7,123 bases of DNA, from contig JAGCNK010000076.1 of assembly GCA_017645985.1 (NCBI GenBank), forward strand, positions 1-7,123, in the 5' to 3' direction. Positions 6,491 through 7,123 of the stretch are shown one piece after another. The notes beneath the pieces were generated by a model, which ran no database searches, was not told where the DNA came from, and saw nothing but the letters and a program-made list of their open reading frames with translations. The position numbers were made by a program, and so were the translations under genes. Numbering within the stretch: position 1 is the stretch's first letter; every line of letters begins with the position of its first letter. The DNA comes from Bacteroidales bacterium. Its GTDB lineage: Bacteria > Bacteroidota > Bacteroidia > Bacteroidales > UBA3824.

Positions 6491-6498
6491 CAAATATA
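6491..6498 (-). promoter_or_regulatory. Probable promoter -7 box of the bifunctional nuclease gene
   Basis: The minus strand reads TATATTTG (6498-6491), identical to the box before the HU-SPOR gene. The shared block extends to GTATATTTGC in both places. A well-spaced -33 TTTG is not visible; the upstream region is an A/T tract. It lies 32 bp before the ATG. Confidence 0.5.
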
Positions 6499-6551
6499 CA
6501 AAAAAAATAACAACAATTTTTGTTTTTTTAAAGAAAAATATAAAAAAAGAA

Positions 6552-6582
6552 TTTGCAGAGAAAGAAAAACTCAATATCTTTG
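6552..6582 (+). promoter_or_regulatory. Promoter of rplU-rpmA
   Basis: TTTG (6552-6555), a 19-nt spacer and TATCTTTG (6575-6582) match the Bacteroides -33/-7 pattern well. The predicted RNA start near 6589 gives an 85-90-nt leader before rplU. The promoter is divergent from that of the nuclease gene. Confidence 0.82.
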
Positions 6583-6607
6583 CGCCGAAAAAATTTATAC
6601 ATAAACA

Positions 6608-6660
6608 TTAGCCAAGGTCAATTTCAAGAGATAGCCCGTTGTGGCTACCACCCGAGCTAA
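6608..6660 (+). promoter_or_regulatory. Structured 5' leader of rplU, candidate ribosomal-protein autoregulatory element
   Basis: Nested pairings can form. The outer stem is TTAGC (6608-6612) with GCTAA (6656-6660). An intermediate GGT (6616-6618) can pair with ACC (6650-6652). The inner hairpin is TAGCC (6632-6636) with GGCTA (6643-6647) over a 6-nt loop. The first TAGCC (6609-6613) can also pair with the same GGCTA, so two folds compete. The fold sits 15 nt before the start codon. L21 leaders are known in other bacteria, but I cannot match this one to a named family. Confidence 0.45.
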
Positions 6661-6675
6661 CAAAATTTAAATAAA

Positions 6676-6987
6676 ATGTACGCAATAGTAGAAATCGCAG
6701 GTCAACAGTTCAAAGTTGAGAAAAGCAAGAAAGTTTATGTGCACCGTCTGCACAGCGAAGAAGGCGAAAACGTTAGTTTTGAGAACGTTCTTCTCGTAGA
6801 CAACGACAACGACGTTAAAGTAGGCGCACCTTTCGTATCAGGCGCCAAGGTAGAAGCCAAAGTGCTCAAACACCTCAAAGACGACAAAGTAATCGTTTTC
6901 AAGAAAAAGCGCAGAAAAGGCTACGCCGTTAAAAGAGGCCACCGTCAGTACCTCACACAAATCCTTATCGAAGACATCAACTTTTAA
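6676..6987 (+). CDS. rplU: 50S ribosomal protein L21
   Basis: This 103-aa protein has the normal L21 length. It begins MYAIVEIAGQQFKVEKSKKV, the conserved beta-strand start, and carries the basic 23S rRNA-binding signature KKKRRKGYAVKRGHRQ (76-91). L21 binds 23S rRNA in the large subunit and assembles with L20 partners. No Shine-Dalgarno site precedes the ATG, only an A/T-rich stretch. It is the first gene of the rplU-rpmA operon, with rpmA 49 bp downstream, the common bacterial arrangement. The structured leader suggests translational or transcriptional feedback. Confidence 0.98.
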   Translation: MYAIVEIAGQQFKVEKSKKVYVHRLHSEEGENVSFENVLLVDNDNDVKVGAPFVSGAKVEAKVLKHLKDDKVIVFKKKRRKGYAVKRGHRQYLTQILIEDINF

Positions 6988-7036
6988 TTCTTCGGTAGCA
7001 AACTATTTTATTATTAATCAGAAAAAGTAGAAAGAA

Positions 7037-7123
7037 ATGGCACATAAGAAAGGTGTCGGCAGTTCTCGAAACGGCCGCGAATCGCACAGCAAACGCTTAG
7101 GAGTAAAGAAATTCGGAGGCGAA
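7037..7123 (+). CDS. rpmA: 50S ribosomal protein L27, 3' part missing
   Basis: The first 29 codons are present (starting [20 protein letters not shown]), the conserved N-terminus of L27 that reaches towards the peptidyl-transferase centre. The frame is cut by the right edge; full-length L27 is about 85 aa. The protein starts directly at MAHKKG, without the cleaved N-terminal extension of Firmicutes L27. A purine-rich stretch (GAAAAAGTAGAAAGAA) precedes the ATG. It is co-transcribed with rplU, with no terminator in the 49-bp gap. Confidence 0.97.
   Translation, partial: MAHKKGVGSSRNGRESHSKRLGVKKFGGE

Overview
The window looks like a chromosomal segment from a Bacteroidota member, most likely order Bacteroidales. 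The evidence is a repeated TAnnTTTG promoter -7 box, AT-rich or A-rich translation leaders without Shine-Dalgarno sites, several Bacteroidota-type protein families (a CCDC81-like HU protein with a SPOR domain, a DUF3078 protein, a bifunctional nuclease with a UVR tail), and L27 without the N-terminal extension seen in Firmicutes. Nothing points to a plasmid, phage or mobile element. It reads as ordinary housekeeping chromosome with a few less-studied genes.

Layout, left part (1-2580). Two minus-strand genes lie one after the other. A COG1233/CrtI-like FAD oxidoreductase runs off the left edge. Upstream of it is a gene for a membrane protein joining an HU-like domain to a SPOR domain. A rho-independent terminator (1455-1489) and a separate promoter (1363-1394) divide them, so they are separate transcription units.

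Middle part (2581-5376). A divergent promoter region serves the HU/SPOR gene (minus) and galE (plus). galE meets the DUF3078 gene tail to tail across one nearly symmetrical hairpin (3755-3792) that can act as a terminator for both. The DUF3078 gene lies 28 bp behind a gene for a small single-pass membrane protein, and the two probably form an operon.

Right part (5377-7123). An initiator tRNA(fMet) gene has its own well-formed promoter and terminator. It is followed by a 38-codon gene for a predicted lipoprotein, which is convergent with the bifunctional nuclease gene. The nuclease gene is divergent from rplU-rpmA (L21-L27). The rplU mRNA has a roughly 85-nt leader with nested and competing stems that could serve ribosomal-protein autoregulation. 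rpmA is cut by the right edge.

Functionally the genes cover central sugar-nucleotide metabolism (GalE), translation (initiator tRNA, L21, L27), a probable cell-envelope/division link (HU-SPOR protein), outer-membrane and envelope proteins of unknown role (DUF3078 protein, its membrane partner, the tiny lipoprotein) and a nuclease-family protein. I found no clearly new multi-gene system. The most promising leads are the 38-aa lipoprotein, the rplU leader, the HU-SPOR membrane protein, and the homopolymer tract inside the oxidoreductase promoter spacer.
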